Shown one piece after another: positions 52,970 through 64,000 of a stretch of 64,000 bases of DNA (position 1 is its first letter; each line of letters begins with the position of its first letter). Location of the stretch: assembly GCF_023715745.1 (NCBI RefSeq), contig NZ_JAMBOV010000004.1, positions 124,001 through 188,000 of the forward strand, given 5' to 3'. Below the pieces are notes generated by a model, which ran no database searches, was not told the DNA's origin, and worked only from the letters and a program-made list of their open reading frames with translations. Made by a program: the position numbers and the translations under genes. The stretch is from Microbacterium oleivorans (lineage in GTDB: Bacteria > Actinomycetota > Actinomycetes > Actinomycetales > Microbacteriaceae).

Positions 52970-54019
52970 ATGCACGGCGAGTACAAGGTTCCTGGCGGCA
53001 AGCTGGTCGTGGTCGACCTCGAGGTGGCCGACGGCCGCATCGCGGACTTCCACCTGGCGGGTGATTTCTTCCTCGAGCCCGACGACGCCCTCGCCGACAT
53101 CGACGCGGCCGTCACCGGGCTTCCGGCCGAGGCCGATGTCGCGACGATCGCCGCCGCGGTGCGCGGTGCGCTCCCCGAGGGCGCGCAGCTGCTCGGCTTC
53201 ACCCCCGAGTCGGTCGCGACCGCCGTCCGCCGTGCGCTCATCGTGGCGCCGGGCTGGAACCAGTTCGAGTGGGAGATCGTCCACGAGAAGGCGGTGTCGC
53301 CGGCGATGAACCTCGCTCTCGACGAGGTGCTCACGACGCGGGTGGGCGACGGCCGCCGGACGCCGACCCTCCGCATCTGGGAGTGGGACGAGTCCGCCGT
53401 CGTCATCGGCTCGTTCCAGTCGCTGCGCAACGAGGTCGACCCTGAGGGGGCCGCGAAGCACGGCTTCCAGGTCGTCCGCCGCATCTCCGGCGGCGGCGCG
53501 ATGCTCATGGCCGCCGGGTCGATCGTCACGTACTCGCTCTACGTCCCGGCATCCCTCGTCGCGGGTCTCACCTTCGCGGACTCCTACGCGTTCCTCGACG
53601 ACTGGGTGCTGCACGCGCTGCGCTCCCTCGGGATCGACGCCACATACCAGCCGCTCAACGACATCGCGTCGTCGAAGGGCAAGATCGGCGGCGCCGCGCA
53701 GAAGCGCCTCGCCAACGGGGGAGTGCTCCACCACGCGACCCTCAGCTACGACATGGACGGCCAGGTGCTGACCGAGGTGCTGCGCATCGGGCGCGAGAAG
53801 CTCTCGGATAAGGGGACGGCGTCGGCGGCGAAGCGCGTCGACCCGCTCCGCAGCCAGACGGGTCTGCCGCGCGCCGAGATCATCGAGCGCTTCAAGGAGA
53901 CCTTCACGTCGCTGTACGGCGCGAAGCCGGGCTCGATCTCCGAGGAGGAGTACGCCGAGGCCGAGGCGCTCGTCGAGTCGAAGTTCTCGACGGACGCCTG
54001 GCTGCGCCGCGTCCCGTGA
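52970..54019 (+). CDS. lplA: Lipoate-protein ligase A with N-terminal accessory domain
   Basis: A 349-residue ligase that activates lipoate with ATP and attaches it to lysines of 2-oxoacid dehydrogenase and glycine-cleavage proteins. The catalytic domain (about 100-340) has MNLALDEVL, the RRISGGGAMLM-like motif seen as VVRRISGGGAMLMAAGSIVTY, and GKIGGAAQKRLANGGVLHHA, with the invariant lysine. The first 90 residues (HGEYKVPGGKLVVVDLEVAD) match the accessory domain that lies at the C-terminus in E. coli LplA, so domain order is swapped. The ATG at 52970 is preceded by GGGAG. Its stop overlaps the methyltransferase start by 4 bp. Confidence 0.88.
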   Translation: MHGEYKVPGGKLVVVDLEVADGRIADFHLAGDFFLEPDDALADIDAAVTGLPAEADVATIAAAVRGALPEGAQLLGFTPESVATAVRRALIVAPGWNQFEWEIVHEKAVSPAMNLALDEVLTTRVGDGRRTPTLRIWEWDESAVVIGSFQSLRNEVDPEGAAKHGFQVVRRISGGGAMLMAAGSIVTYSLYVPASLVAGLTFADSYAFLDDWVLHALRSLGIDATYQPLNDIASSKGKIGGAAQKRLANGGVLHHATLSYDMDGQVLTEVLRIGREKLSDKGTASAAKRVDPLRSQTGLPRAEIIERFKETFTSLYGAKPGSISEEEYAEAEALVESKFSTDAWLRRVP

Positions 54020-54963
54020 CCGTCGAGATCCACCTCGGCGACAATCTCGAGGTCGCCCGGCGCCTGCCGGACTCCTCGTTCACGCTCGTCTATCTCGACC
54101 CGCCGTTCAACACCGGCCGCACGCAGGAGCGTGCGATCGAGTCCGCGCTCCGCATTCAGTCCGCAGCGGAGGACCGCGCGCCTACATCCGCGGGTTCCCG
54201 GGAGACCGCAGCCGACGCATCCTCGGATGGGCTGAGGGCGGAACACCTCGTCCCCGACCCCGATGCCCCGCGGCCGCCGACGGGCCCGGTCAAGGGCGGC
54301 TTCCGGGGCACCTCCTACGCCCGCACGCGCGGCGCGCTGAAGCTCTACGACGACCGCTTCGACGACTACTGGGGCTTCCTCGAGCCGCGGCTGCGCGAGG
54401 CGTGGCGACTGCTCACGGACGACGGCACGCTCTACCTGCACCTCGACTACCGCGAGGCGCACTACGCGAAGGTCATGCTCGACGCCGTGTTCGGCCGCGA
54501 CTGCTTCCTCAACGAACTCATCTGGGCGTACGACTACGGCGCGAAGTCCCGCAAGCGCTGGCCGAGCAAGCACGACACGATCCTCGTGTACGTGAAGGAC
54601 CCGTCGGCCTACTTCTTCGACTCGGATGCCGTGGACCGGGAGCCCTACATGGCGCCGGGGCTCGTGACCCCCGAGAAGGCGGCGCGCGGCAAACTGCCGA
54701 CGGATGTCTGGTGGCACACGATCGTCCCCACGTCCGGACGGGAGAAGACCGGCTACCCGACGCAGAAGCCCGAGGGCATCCTGCGACGTATCGTGCAGGC
54801 GTCCAGCCGTCCCGGCGACCGCGTCCTGGACCTCTTCGCCGGCTCCGGGACCACCGGCGCCGTGGCCGACGCGCTCGGGCGCGACGCGGTCCTCGTCGAC
54901 CACAGTGCCGACGCGCTCGCGGTCATGCGGGCGCGCATGCCCGAGGCCGTCGTCGTCGGCTGA
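54016..54963 (+). CDS. Site-specific DNA methyltransferase (N6-adenine or N4-cytosine, beta class)
   Basis: A 315-residue DNA methyltransferase with catalytic motif IV first (VYLDPPFNTG, D28-P-P-F) and the SAM-binding motif I late (LDLFAGSGTTGAVADAL, about 271-287). That is the beta-class order. KTGYPTQKPEGILRRIV is the motif X. About residues 36-95 between motif IV and GALKLYDDRFDDYWGF are a Ser/Ala/Pro-rich insert of low complexity. No restriction endonuclease or specificity gene is next to it, so it is an orphan. It overlaps the lplA stop (GTGA). Recognition site unknown. Confidence 0.88.
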   Translation: MTVEIHLGDNLEVARRLPDSSFTLVYLDPPFNTGRTQERAIESALRIQSAAEDRAPTSAGSRETAADASSDGLRAEHLVPDPDAPRPPTGPVKGGFRGTSYARTRGALKLYDDRFDDYWGFLEPRLREAWRLLTDDGTLYLHLDYREAHYAKVMLDAVFGRDCFLNELIWAYDYGAKSRKRWPSKHDTILVYVKDPSAYFFDSDAVDREPYMAPGLVTPEKAARGKLPTDVWWHTIVPTSGREKTGYPTQKPEGILRRIVQASSRPGDRVLDLFAGSGTTGAVADALGRDAVLVDHSADALAVMRARMPEAVVVG

Positions 54964-54991
54964 CGTTCCGCATCCACCACCGGATCGAGAA

Positions 54992-55035
54992 ACGGCGTCC
55001 GGATGACACGCGCGCGTGTCGGATCCGGACGCCGT
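54992..55035. terminator. Long bidirectional terminator hairpin
   Basis: Arms ACGGCGTCCGGAT (54992-55004) and ATCCGGACGCCGT (55023-55035) enclose a further self-complementary GACACGCGCGCGTGTC (55005-55020), giving a very long hairpin between the convergent methyltransferase and hydrolase genes. It should stop both transcripts. Confidence 0.75.
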
Positions 55036-55049
55036 CTCTCGAGGAGGGC

Positions 55050-56768
<1,719 letters not shown>

Positions 56769-56772
<4 letters not shown>

Positions 56773-58304
56773 TCCGCCCCTTCGGTGACAGCGCGCTGCT
56801 CGCCGAGGTCGACGCCCTCGCCGACGTGCTCGAGGTCCACGACGCCCTGATGCGCTCCCGACCCAGCGGCGTCCTGGATCTCGTCCCGGCCGCCCGCACG
56901 GTGCTGGTCCACCTCGACCCGGCCGTCCTCCCGCTCGCCGCCGCACGCGCGTGGATGGAAGGCGTGGATGCCGCGGGCCGCCCGGCGCGGGACACGGCGA
57001 CCGACGAGGTCGAGATCCCCGTCGTCTACGACGGCCCGGACCTCGATGAGACGGCAGCCGCCCTCGGGGTGGCGCGCGAAGAGCTCATCGCCCGGCACCT
57101 CGCCGCGCGCTGGACCGTCGCCTTCACGGGCTTCGCTCCGGGATTCGGGTACCTCGTGAGCGAGGACTGGCGGTTCGACGTCCCCCGCCGGGCGACACCC
57201 CGCACGCGGGTGCCGCGGGGCGCCGTCGCGCTGGCGGGGGAGTTCGCCGGCGCCTACCCGCGCGAGACCCCGGGCGGCTGGCAACTCATCGGCACGACCG
57301 GCGCGCCGCTGTTCGACCCGCACGCCGAGCGACCCGCGCTGCTGCGCCCCGGGACCCGCGTGCGCTTCCGGCTCGTGGACGCCGTCCACCCCGGGGTCAC
57401 CCCGCCCCGCGCCGCCCCGGTCGGCCGGCCGGCCGCGATGGTCCTGGATCCGGGTCCGCTCGCGACGGTGCAGGATGCCGGTCGTCCCGGCGCGCTCGCC
57501 GAGGGTGTGTCGCTCTCGGGCGCCGCCGACCGCCGGGCCCTGGCCGCGGCGAACCGGCTCGTCGGCAATGCGCCGGGCGCCGCCGCCGTCGAGGTCACCC
57601 TGGGCGGATTCCGCGCGACGGCCCTCCGCGACGTGTGGATCGCGGTCACCGGAGCGTGGGGGAGCGTCCACGTGGCGGGTCGCGAGGTCGACCCCTACCG
57701 GCCGGTGCTCTGGCCCGCCGGTGCAGAACTCGCGCTCGGCACGTTCCGCGCCGGCGTCCGCGCCGTGCTCGCCGTCCGCGGCGGACTCGCGGGCCGCGGG
57801 GTGCTCGGGTCGATCGCCGCCGACACCCTCTCCGGTCTCGGTCCCCGGCCGTTGCGCACGGGTGACGAGATCGCGACGGCGGATGCCGCGCGGCATCCGG
57901 TCCCACCCGTCGACCTGTGGCCGTGGACCCCGCCGCCCGACGTCCTGGACGTCCCCGTGGCCGCGGGTCCGCGTGCGGACTGGTTCCTGCCGGCGGCTCG
58001 ACGTGCGTTCCTCGAGACGGGATGGGTCGTGGGAGCCCGCGCGGACCGCGTCGGCATCCGACTTGACGGACCCCCGCTCGAACGGACACGGGATGCCGCC
58101 GGCCGGGAGCTCCCGAGCGAGGGCATGCTGCCGGGCGCCGTCCAGGTGCCGCCCGACGGTCTGCCGGTGATCCTCGGACCCGACGGACCGGTGACGGGCG
58201 GGTACCCCGTGATCGGTGTCGTGACGGCGGCCGGGCGCGCGGCGCTGGCGCAGGCGCGCCCTGGATCGCATCTCCGACTGCGGAGCGCAAGCCCTCGGCT
58301 GTGA
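56769..58304 (+). CDS. pxpBC: Fused 5-oxoprolinase subunits B and C
   Basis: A 511-residue fusion. Residues about 1-210 are PxpB/KipI (IRPFGDSALLAEVDALADVL; VAFTGFAPGFGYLV; VPRGAVALAGEFAGAYPRET; GGWQLIGTT). Residues about 220-511 are PxpC/KipA (VLDPGPLATVQDAGRPGALA; GVSLSGAADRRALAAANRLV; GAVQVPPDGLPVILGPDGPV; TGGYPVIGVV). The two are separate genes in E. coli and B. subtilis. GTG starts at 56766 and 56769 are both possible. Its place after pxpA completes the enzyme. Confidence 0.94.
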
Positions 58305-58331
58305 TCGTCGCCGACGCGTAGGGTCGGCCCC

Positions 58332-58937
58332 ATGTTCTTCCGCCGCGCCTCCGCCGCCCTCGCGCTCGTCGCCGCACTGAGCGGAGCGTCGATGCTGGGA
58401 CTGAGCGGGTGCACGCCCGAGTCCGCACCGCCCGCCGAGTCGGAGTCGGTCGCGCCGCCGGAGACGGATGCCGTGGAATTCGCCCCCGCGACCGGGACCG
58501 AGGTCGCGACCGACGAGTACACCTTCCGTCTGCCCGAGGGGTGGGGATTCCCCGACGGCGCGCCGGACGGGTTCGATCCGACGACTTTCGCCGCCGACCT
58601 CACCGACGGGGACGACTACCCCGACAACGTCAACATCCTCGTCTCGCCCGGTGGCGAGGTGACCTCGGACCAGGTCGAGGAGAGCGGGATCGCCGAGCTC
58701 GAGGGCGCCGGAGCGACCGACGCGCGGGCGCTCGATCGGGTGACCGCCGCAGGGTCGGAGTCGGCGCACCTGACCGCGACCGTGTCGACGGGCGAGGTCC
58801 CCTACGTCATCGACCAGTACTACCTCGTCGATGCGGGGCAGACCTACATCGTCACGTTCTCGTCGAGTGTCGAGGTGTCGCAGGAGGACCGCGACGCGCT
58901 CGCGCTGTCGGTCCTCGTGACCTGGCAGTGGACGTGA
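58332..58937 (+). CDS. Putative lipoprotein of unknown function
   Basis: A 201-residue protein with a clear lipoprotein signal (FFRRASAALALVAALSGASM, lipobox LGLSGC). The mature part begins with a Pro/Glu/Ser-rich linker and then a small compact domain with FRLPEGWGFPDGAPDGFDPT and a strand-rich C-terminus (IDQYYLVDAGQTYIVTFSSS). The pattern resembles the PsbP/Mog1-like or 'DcrB'-like small lipoprotein domain, but I cannot assign a function. It stands alone, before the rpoB promoter. Confidence 0.75.
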   Translation: MFFRRASAALALVAALSGASMLGLSGCTPESAPPAESESVAPPETDAVEFAPATGTEVATDEYTFRLPEGWGFPDGAPDGFDPTTFAADLTDGDDYPDNVNILVSPGGEVTSDQVEESGIAELEGAGATDARALDRVTAAGSESAHLTATVSTGEVPYVIDQYYLVDAGQTYIVTFSSSVEVSQEDRDALALSVLVTWQWT

Positions 58938-59006
58938 GTGCTGCGGCGCAGGGAGCCTGACCGCCTGGGTTATACCGCAGCATCCGAAAGTCGTCAACGA
59001 TCCGAC

Positions 59007-59035
59007 TGGACACGGCGCGTCGTGCGTCCTATAGT
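59007..59035 (+). promoter_or_regulatory. Probable sigma-70-type promoter of rpoBC
   Basis: TGGACA (59007-59012) and TATAGT (59030-59035) are separated by 17 nt, a near-consensus housekeeping promoter. It would give a leader of about 155 nt before rpoB, containing a small hairpin CCGACGG-3 nt-CCGTCGG at 59094-59110. Confidence 0.7.
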
Positions 59036-59182
59036 GGGTAGTTGCGCTCCCCTCTACTTGCCCTCATATGGTGGTCGGCTTGTGCCTGCGCCCCCGACGG
59101 TCCCCGTCGGCGCGCGCCGCAGGTGTCGGATGCGGGAGTACTCCACCTGACGACAAGGAAAACCAGCCCTCCCCGGGCTCAC

Positions 59183-59190
59183 GGAGGTAA
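59183..59190 (+). promoter_or_regulatory. Ribosome-binding site fixing the TTG start of rpoB
   Basis: GGAGGTAA is almost fully complementary to the 16S rRNA tail and lies 5 nt before the TTG at 59196, which decides that unusual start codon. Confidence 0.75.
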
Positions 59191-59195
59191 TTCCC

Positions 59196-62100
59196 TTGGC
59201 TGCTGCGCGCAACGCAACTTCCACCACCACCACCAAGAACGGCCGCGGGGCATCCCGCCTCTCGTTCGCCAAGATCTCCGACACGCTGACGGTCCCCGAC
59301 CTTCTCGCGCTGCAGACCGAGTCGTTCGACTGGCTCGTCGGCAACGAGGCATGGAAGGCGCGTGTCGCCGAGGCGCAGGCCGCCGGCCGCACCGATGTGC
59401 CCGAGATCAGCGGCCTCGAGGAGATCTTCGAGGAGATCTCGCCGATCGAGGACCTGGGCGAGACGATGCAGCTCTCGTTCACGAACCCCTACCTCGAGCC
59501 CGAGAAGTACTCCATCGAGGAGTGCAAGGAGCGCGGCAAGACCTACGCCGCCCCGCTCTACGTCGAGGCCGAGTTCATGAACCACCTCACGGGTGAGATC
59601 AAGACGCAGACGGTCTTCATGGGCGACTTCCCGCTCCAGACCGCCAAGGGCACGTTCATCATCAACGGCACCGAGCGCGTCGTCGTCTCGCAGCTCGTGC
59701 GCTCGCCCGGTGTCTACTTCGACAAGACGCCCGACAAGACCTCCGACAAGGACATCGTCTCGGCGCGCGTCATCCCCAGCCGTGGTGCGTGGCTCGAGTT
59801 CGAGATCGACAAGCGCGACCAGGTGGGCGTGCGCATCGACCGCAAGCGCAAGCAGTCCGTCACCGTCTTCCTCAAGGCCCTCGGCCTGTCGAGCGAGGAC
59901 ATCATGCAGGAGTTCGCGGGCTTCAGCTCGATCGAGGAGACCCTCGAGAAGGACACGATCCTCACCAAGGAGGACGCGCTCCGCGACATCTACCGCAAGC
60001 TCCGTCCGGGCGAGCAGGTCGCCGCCGAGGCCGCCCGCGCGCTGCTGGACAACTTCTACTTCAACCCGAAGCGCTACGACCTGGCCAAGGTGGGTCGCTA
60101 CAAGATCAACCAGAAGCTCGGCATCGACAAGCCGCTCAGCGACTCGGTCCTGACCGTCGAGGACATCGTCGCGACGATCAAGTACCTCGTCCGCCTGCAC
60201 CGTGGCGACGTCAGCTACGACGGCGTCCGCAGCGGCAAGGCCGCCGAGATCCGCCTGGACGTCGATGACATCGACAACTTCGGCAACCGTCGCATCCGTG
60301 CCGTCGGCGAGCTCATCCAGAACCAGGTCCGCACCGGTCTGTCCCGCATGGAGCGCGTCGTCCGCGAGCGCATGACCACTCAGGACATCGAGGCGATCAC
60401 GCCGCAGACCCTGATCAACGTCCGCCCCGTCGTGGCCGCGATCAAGGAGTTCTTCGGAACGTCGCAGCTGTCGCAGTTCATGGACCAGAACAACCCGCTC
60501 GCGGGTCTGACCCACAAGCGCCGCCTCTCGGCGCTCGGCCCCGGTGGTCTCTCGCGTGAGCGTGCCGGCGTCGAGGTCCGCGACGTCCACCCCTCGCACT
60601 ACGGCCGCATGTGCCCGATCGAGACGCCGGAAGGCCCGAACATCGGTCTCATCGGTTCGCTCGCCTCGTTCGCGCGCATCAACGCGTTCGGCTTCATCGA
60701 GACGCCATACCGCCGCGTCGTGGGCAACAAGGTCACCGACCAGATCGACTACCTGACGGCCGCGGAAGAGGCCGACTACGTCGTCGCACAGGCCGGTGTC
60801 GAGCTCAACGCCGACGGCACCTTCGTCAACGACCGCATCCTCGCCCGCCGCGGTCAGGGTGGCGAGGTCGACCTGTTCCCGGTCGACGAGATCGGCTACA
60901 TGGATGTCTCGCCGCGACAGATGGTGTCGGTCGCGACCTCGCTCATCCCCTTCCTCGAGCACGACGACGCGAACCGCGCCCTCATGGGTGCGAACATGCA
61001 GCGTCAGGCCGTCCCGCTGCTGCGCAGCGAGTCGCCGATCGTCGGCACCGGTATGGAGGGCTACGCCGCCATCGACGCGGGTGACGTCATCACCGCCGAG
61101 AAGGCCGGTGTCGTCTCCGAGGTCTCGGCCGACGTCGTCACCGTGCAGCTCGACGAGGGTGGCACGCAGGACTACTTCCTGCGCAAGTTCGACCGCTCCA
61201 ACCAGGGCACCTCGTACAACCAGCGTGTCGTGGTCTCGGCCGGCGACCGCGTCGAGGTCGGCGAGGTCATCGCGGACGGCCCCGCCACCGAGGACGGCGA
61301 GCTCGCGCTCGGGAAGAACCTCCTCGTCGCGTTCATGACGTGGGAGGGTCACAACTTCGAGGACGCCATCATCCTCAGCCAGGAGCTCGTCAAGAACGAC
61401 ACCCTCTCCTCGATCCACATCGAGGAGTACGAGGTCGACGCGCGCGACACCAAGCTCGGCAAGGAGGAGATCACCCGTGACCTCCCCAACGTCAGCCCCG
61501 ACCTGCTGAAGGACCTCGACGAGCGCGGCATCATCCGCATCGGTGCCGAGGTGCGCCCCGGCGACATCCTCGTCGGCAAGGTCACGCCCAAGGGTGAGAC
61601 CGAGCTGTCGGCCGAGGAGCGACTGCTCCGCGCGATCTTCAACGAGAAGAGCCGCGAAGTCCGTGACACCTCGCTGAAGGTGCCCCACGGCGAGCAGGGC
61701 ACGATCATCGCCGTCAAGGAGTTCAACGCCGAGGACGGCGACGACGAGCTCGGCTCGGGCGTCAACCGCCGTGTCGTGGTCTACATCGCCCAGAAGCGCA
61801 AGATCACCGCGGGCGACAAGCTCGCCGGCCGTCACGGCAACAAGGGTGTCATCGCGAAGATCCTGCCCGTCGAGGACATGCCCTTCCTCGCCGACGGCAC
61901 CCCGGTCGACGTCGTGCTGAACCCGCTCGGCATCCCCGGTCGAATGAACTTCGGTCAGGTCCTCGAGACCCACCTCGGCTGGGTCGCGAAGCAGGGCTGG
62001 AAGGTCGAAGGGTCGCCGGAGTGGGCTGCGAAGCTCCCCGAGCAGGCTCGCGAGGCCGCTCCCGGCACGAAGGTCGCCACCCCGGTGTTCGACGGCGCGT

Positions 62101-62693
62101 TCGAGGAGGAGATCGCAGGTCTGCTCGACTCCACGAACCTGACCCGTGACGGAGAGCGTCTCATCGACAGCTCCGGCAAGGCGAAGCTGTTCGACGGCCG
62201 TTCCGGTGAGCCCTTCCCGGCTCCGATCTCGGTCGGCTACATGTACATCCTGAAGCTGCACCACCTTGTCGACGACAAGATCCACGCACGCTCGACGGGT
62301 CCCTACTCGATGATCACCCAGCAGCCGCTCGGCGGTAAGGCCCAGTTCGGTGGCCAGCGCTTCGGTGAGATGGAGGTCTGGGCGCTCGAGGCCTACGGCG
62401 CCGCCTACGCGCTGCAGGAGCTGCTGACGATCAAGTCCGACGACATCGTGGGCCGCGTCAAGGTCTACGAAGCCATCGTCAAGGGCGAGAACATCCAGGA
62501 GCCCGGCATCCCGGAGTCGTTCAAGGTCCTCATGAAGGAGATGCAGTCCCTCTGCCTGAACGTCGAGGTCCTCTCGGCCGACGGCACCGAGGTCAACCTG
62601 CGTGACAGTGACGACGAGGCCTTCCGCGCAGCGGAGGAGCTCGGCATCAACATCTCCACCCGGTTCGAGTCGACGTCGATCGACGAGATCTGA
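59196..62693 (+). CDS. rpoB: DNA-directed RNA polymerase beta subunit
   Basis: A complete 1165-residue beta subunit, the usual actinobacterial size. The rifampicin pocket is read as [20 protein letters not shown] then [12 protein letters not shown], with D430, H440 and S445 in their sensitive-type state. The C-terminal [20 protein letters not shown] and the catalytic-region motif [20 protein letters not shown] are intact. Translation starts at TTG (59196) after GGAGGTAA. The N-terminus ([20 protein letters not shown]) is short and variable as in relatives. rpoC follows after 41 bp, so this is the standard rpoBC operon. It is a reliable phylogenetic marker in the window. Confidence 0.98.
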   Translation: MAAARNATSTTTTKNGRGASRLSFAKISDTLTVPDLLALQTESFDWLVGNEAWKARVAEAQAAGRTDVPEISGLEEIFEEISPIEDLGETMQLSFTNPYLEPEKYSIEECKERGKTYAAPLYVEAEFMNHLTGEIKTQTVFMGDFPLQTAKGTFIINGTERVVVSQLVRSPGVYFDKTPDKTSDKDIVSARVIPSRGAWLEFEIDKRDQVGVRIDRKRKQSVTVFLKALGLSSEDIMQEFAGFSSIEETLEKDTILTKEDALRDIYRKLRPGEQVAAEAARALLDNFYFNPKRYDLAKVGRYKINQKLGIDKPLSDSVLTVEDIVATIKYLVRLHRGDVSYDGVRSGKAAEIRLDVDDIDNFGNRRIRAVGELIQNQVRTGLSRMERVVRERMTTQDIEAITPQTLINVRPVVAAIKEFFGTSQLSQFMDQNNPLAGLTHKRRLSALGPGGLSRERAGVEVRDVHPSHYGRMCPIETPEGPNIGLIGSLASFARINAFGFIETPYRRVVGNKVTDQIDYLTAAEEADYVVAQAGVELNADGTFVNDRILARRGQGGEVDLFPVDEIGYMDVSPRQMVSVATSLIPFLEHDDANRALMGANMQRQAVPLLRSESPIVGTGMEGYAAIDAGDVITAEKAGVVSEVSADVVTVQLDEGGTQDYFLRKFDRSNQGTSYNQRVVVSAGDRVEVGEVIADGPATEDGELALGKNLLVAFMTWEGHNFEDAIILSQELVKNDTLSSIHIEEYEVDARDTKLGKEEITRDLPNVSPDLLKDLDERGIIRIGAEVRPGDILVGKVTPKGETELSAEERLLRAIFNEKSREVRDTSLKVPHGEQGTIIAVKEFNAEDGDDELGSGVNRRVVVYIAQKRKITAGDKLAGRHGNKGVIAKILPVEDMPFLADGTPVDVVLNPLGIPGRMNFGQVLETHLGWVAKQGWKVEGSPEWAAKLPEQAREAAPGTKVATPVFDGAFEEEIAGLLDSTNLTRDGERLIDSSGKAKLFDGRSGEPFPAPISVGYMYILKLHHLVDDKIHARSTGPYSMITQQPLGGKAQFGGQRFGEMEVWALEAYGAAYALQELLTIKSDDIVGRVKVYEAIVKGENIQEPGIPESFKVLMKEMQSLCLNVEVLSADGTEVNLRDSDDEAFRAAEELGINISTRFESTSIDEI

Positions 62694-62734
62694 CCCGCAC
62701 CGGCAACGAACAGAATTCCGACACAGGAGAATCA

Positions 62735-64000
<1,266 letters not shown>

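Noticed and set aside
60456..60560. Possible rifampicin-resistance change (Ala in place of Ser after NNPL)
   Set aside because: This position varies naturally between genera; the key residues D430, H440 and S445 are of the sensitive type.

Overview
This 64 kb window is high-GC actinobacterial DNA, most likely from Microbacterium or a close relative in Microbacteriaceae. The pointers are dense coding with many 4-bp ATGA/GTGA start-stop overlaps, frequent GTG and TTG starts, RpoB/RpoC sequences of actinobacterial type, and an etfBA plus cytochrome-b and a circularly permuted ATP-grasp/alpha-E/transglutaminase set typical of this phylum. No tRNA, rRNA, CRISPR array, insertion sequence or prophage gene was recognised. 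Taxonomy is an inference from gene style, not from a search.

Layout. 1-9.8 kb holds core metabolism: a truncated secreted 5'-nucleotidase, an enoyl-CoA hydratase with a Rid-like partner, and an etfB-etfA-cytochrome b operon whose cytochrome carries an odd repeated N-terminal tail. It also holds a GNAT acetyltransferase and an acyl-CoA thioesterase. 9.8-16.8 kb is proline/arginine/ornithine catabolism: bifunctional putA, a TetR regulator, a DDAH/amidinohydrolase-like enzyme overlapping rocD. These routes meet at glutamate-5-semialdehyde. 16.8-20.4 kb is the overlapping ATP-grasp, alpha-E and transglutaminase trio, of unknown substrate. 20.8-22.8 kb is a NarL-type two-component system.

22.8-30.8 kb is the most striking part: a seven-gene overlapping minus-strand operon with a divergent FadR-type regulator. 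Read together, its genes encode a complete route from apionolactone/apionate (derived from the branched plant sugar D-apiose) to D-erythrose 4-phosphate: lactonase, dehydrogenase, oxidoisomerase, decarboxylase, L-erythrulose kinase and two erythrulose-phosphate isomerases. 30.8-50.1 kb is packed with glycoside-degrading enzymes: two GH3 proteins, an apiosidase-like DUF4038/DUF5605 protein, a GH78 alpha-L-rhamnosidase, a serine hydrolase and a GH2 enzyme. It also carries an Opp/Dpp-type importer and two TetR regulators. I infer that the whole 22.8-50.1 kb stretch is a plant-glycoside utilisation locus centred on apiose- and rhamnose-containing substrates.

50.2-59 kb is mixed housekeeping: a MarR/MFS pair, an alpha/beta hydrolase, a domain-permuted lipoate-protein ligase overlapping an orphan DNA methyltransferase, another alpha/beta hydrolase, the 5-oxoprolinase genes pxpA and fused pxpBC, and a small lipoprotein. 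59-64 kb is the rpoB-rpoC operon, with a good promoter and leader; rpoC runs off the end of the window.
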